In this document: positions 62,401-64,000 of the stretch, one piece after another
How the letters are laid out: each line of letters starts with the position of its first letter
Numbering within the stretch: the stretch's first letter is position 1
DNA from: Ptiloglossa arizonensis
Taxonomy: Eukaryota > Arthropoda > Insecta > Hymenoptera > Colletidae
NCBI RefSeq assembly: GCF_051014685.1
Contig: NC_135055.1
Coordinates: 23,891,501 to 23,955,500, forward strand
Direction of reading: 5' to 3'
Length of the DNA stretch: 64,000 nt
Notes under the pieces: generated by a model
The model's input: the letters and a program-made list of their open reading frames with translations, nothing else
Told to the model about the DNA's origin: nothing
Database searches by the model: none
Program-made: the position numbers and the translations under genes

Positions 62401-64000
62401 CGAGACGGACGTTCCTCGTTATTTTCGGTTCGAAAGTAACGTTCGTAAAAAGCTGGATATTTCGTTTAAAAAAAAAACCAATCGAGTCGAGTTTCGTATC
62501 GCCGCCTACGCGTCTATCCACGCGCAAACTATCGCCCGGTATATTATTCTTTCGATTATTCAAAACGACGAAGGTATTATAACCGTTTCTGTGTAATCTA
62601 TCTTCCCGGAGTGTATTTTAGGGAAACTATACGTCATCTTAAACGTTGCTCGTTCGTAGTCGGCTTCATAAAAGCGTAAACGAATCCGCGGAGTGTTAAA
62701 TTATTGTAATTTGTCTTGTCCGAACGGTAGCGACGCGCGGCAGCTCCGGCACGACACGAAAATCACTTTCTGTGACGTACAATTACGCGCAAATAACGCG
62801 TGGGGATCAGAATTCGTTGCACTCGCCGGCCGGGAGAACGTGCAAAATATTACGTCGGGATCCGTCGTAATCGCTTAAGTGGTTAATTATGGTGCTTCGA
62901 GGAAGACTAGAGGAGGCCGAGGTGGGATTAATCTTGGCATCAATTACTTCACTGGACCCTTTTTTATGCCCACTGAAACTAGTTTTCCGCCAGGAGCTTG
63001 CTTCTGAATGGCGCGTGATGCGTCGGATATCTTTTTTCCATTCATTAGACGCCGTATCCACCGAAGGTCTGCGTATTTTTGCGCGAACGTTAAAACGCGT
63101 ATTCTATTTTCTCCGAGATCGGTCGTTGAACTCTCCGCGTTTTCCGCTCGACAAGATTTTTCTCCAAATATTCTTAAACGTTGTTTTCGTTGTTCGCAAC
63201 GAACGATTTTTCCCACCTTTTTTCCGTTTCACGAGGGACTCGAGGGTCCAAATTTTCGACTATAATTTAGCAGCGTTGCGTGCTTCGAACCGAAGGTGCA
63301 CTAACGATGTATCGGTCCAACGGTAGAAAATGCAAAGGAGAGCGTGCTCTCGCTCTCGTTCTCGTTCTCGTTCTCGCTCTCGTTCTCGCTCTCGTTCTCG
63401 TTCTCGCGGTAGTGCGTGTGTGCTTCTGGTTCCCGACTAATTTCGAAATACACGAACGCGTTTAAAATTGCGTCTTTCGACGGCGTGCGGATCGACACGG
63501 TAACCGTGCCTTGGGAATTATTATTGCACACAAATAAAAACACCGCGACGCGGTCCGTGTGCCTGTAAATTTTCGATCCTCGGAATTTTAACGCGAGCAG
63601 TCGAATGTCTCCGTACGACCGACTACCTGGATCTGCCTCTCTTACGGATCGATTTCTTAAGAAACCTTGCACGGTAATCATCGTCCGTTCGTGAAAATAA
63701 TGGAATATATCGCAATGAAAAGTTTTCCGGAACTTCGAAAAGTGCAGGGATTTGTACAATTTGCGGTAGCTGTCGGCGCGTGCCGACCGATTACTTGTAT
63801 TCGCTGGATTTGCTTGCTTCGTTTCGTTCTCGGTACAATGGGCCAATCGGTTGCCGTTGTTAATTATCGGACGTAGCTCGTTGGATCTAGCAACGATCCC
63901 ACGTATGCTCGCGGTGTGTGTGTGCGCGCGTCTAACGCATTGCGACGCGGACTCGCGACCAGCATCGAAATCGAATTGTATCGCGAGAAATTCGTTATTA
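59260..64000 (+). CDS. pan: Pangolin / TCF-LEF, 5' end only (partial)
   Basis: Nuclear HMG-box effector of Wnt/Wingless signalling; this N-terminal part binds Armadillo (beta-catenin). Two coding exons are visible, 59260-59409 and 59567-59645. The first encodes 50 residues: [18 protein letters not shown], an acidic motif like the LEF1/TCF Armadillo-binding site, and [10 protein letters not shown], matching the conserved KSSLVNESE end of the domain. The second encodes [18 protein letters not shown] through SPVF and ends in phase 1 at G|GTAAGT. The HMG box and remaining exons must lie past the window end. Start: the first ATG of the exon, giving [10 protein letters not shown], close to the MPQLSGGGG start of vertebrate relatives. 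Confidence 0.92.
59567..59645 (+). CDS. pan: pan exon 2
   Basis: Twenty-six codons plus one base. Acceptor tgtgttgcag, donor G|GTAAGT. Ser/Thr-rich, ends SDLSPVF. Confidence 0.88.
59728..59759. repeat. pan: CGTAT pentamer run in pan intron 2
   Basis: About six perfect units, 83 bp past the exon 2 donor. Confidence 0.9.
63345..63410. repeat. pan: CTCGTT/CTCGCT hexamer array
   Basis: About eleven hexamers in pan intron 2. Confidence 0.92.

Larger units (their letters stand above)
59646..64000 (+). other. pan: pan intron 2 (continues past window)
   Basis: At least 4.35 kb. Contains a CGTAT pentamer run (59728-59759) and a CTCGTT hexamer array (63345-63410). No further TCF exon recognised. Confidence 0.75.

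Noticed and set aside
62060..63330. Search for a third pangolin exon in open frames at 62-63 kb
   Set aside because: No Ser/Pro/Tyr-rich TCF-like sequence with matching phase-1 acceptor was recognised. The next exon is presumed beyond the window.

Overview
This window looks like nuclear DNA from a hymenopteran insect, most likely a bee. Three things point that way. Introns are about 75-180 bp in the compact genes and multi-kilobase in the developmental genes. Intron and intergenic DNA is rich in CpG and in GC-rich micro- and minisatellites. The identifiable proteins are insect orthologues. Nothing bacterial, viral, CRISPR-like or clearly transposon-derived was found, and the species cannot be named from the sequence alone.

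Four genes can be built from coding exons whose splice phases agree. (1) shaven/sparkling (Pax2/5/8), plus strand, ten coding exons from 16330 to 40819, predicted 607 aa: two-exon paired domain, octapeptide YSISGILG, long polyglycine insert and the conserved Tyr/Ser-rich C-terminal domain. (2) A CRIP1-type single-LIM protein, minus strand, three exons 50663 to 45605, 78 aa. (3) A TRPA-subfamily ion channel, plus strand, nine exons 51465 to 55172, predicted 804 aa: about eight ankyrin repeats, six membrane segments and a pore. One of its introns appears to be GC-AG. (4) The 5' end of pangolin (TCF/LEF), plus strand, from 59260. Two coding exons encode the Armadillo/beta-catenin-binding N-terminus, and the rest lies beyond the window.

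Layout: 1 to about 14.9 kb is non-coding upstream DNA with many simple repeats and a few lower-CpG islands that may be regulatory. About 14.9-16.3 kb resembles a promoter/leader region for shaven. 16.3-40.8 kb is the shaven gene, whose introns 2, 3 and 4 hold the most enhancer-like blocks. 40.8-45.6 kb is AT-richer DNA between the convergent shaven and CRIP genes. 45.6-50.7 kb is CRIP with a 4.7-kb intron. About 800 bp separates the divergent CRIP and TRPA genes. 55.2-59.3 kb is the pangolin upstream region, and 59.6-64.0 kb is pangolin intron 2.

The genes do not form a pathway. Two of them, shaven and pangolin, are both on the small fourth chromosome (Muller element F) of Drosophila, so their closeness here suggests an old linkage. 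No undescribed system was found. The most useful leads are the gene structures (GC-AG intron, three frame-neutral shaven exons, polyglycine expansion), the CRIP/TRPA divergent promoter, and candidate conserved non-coding blocks in shaven introns.
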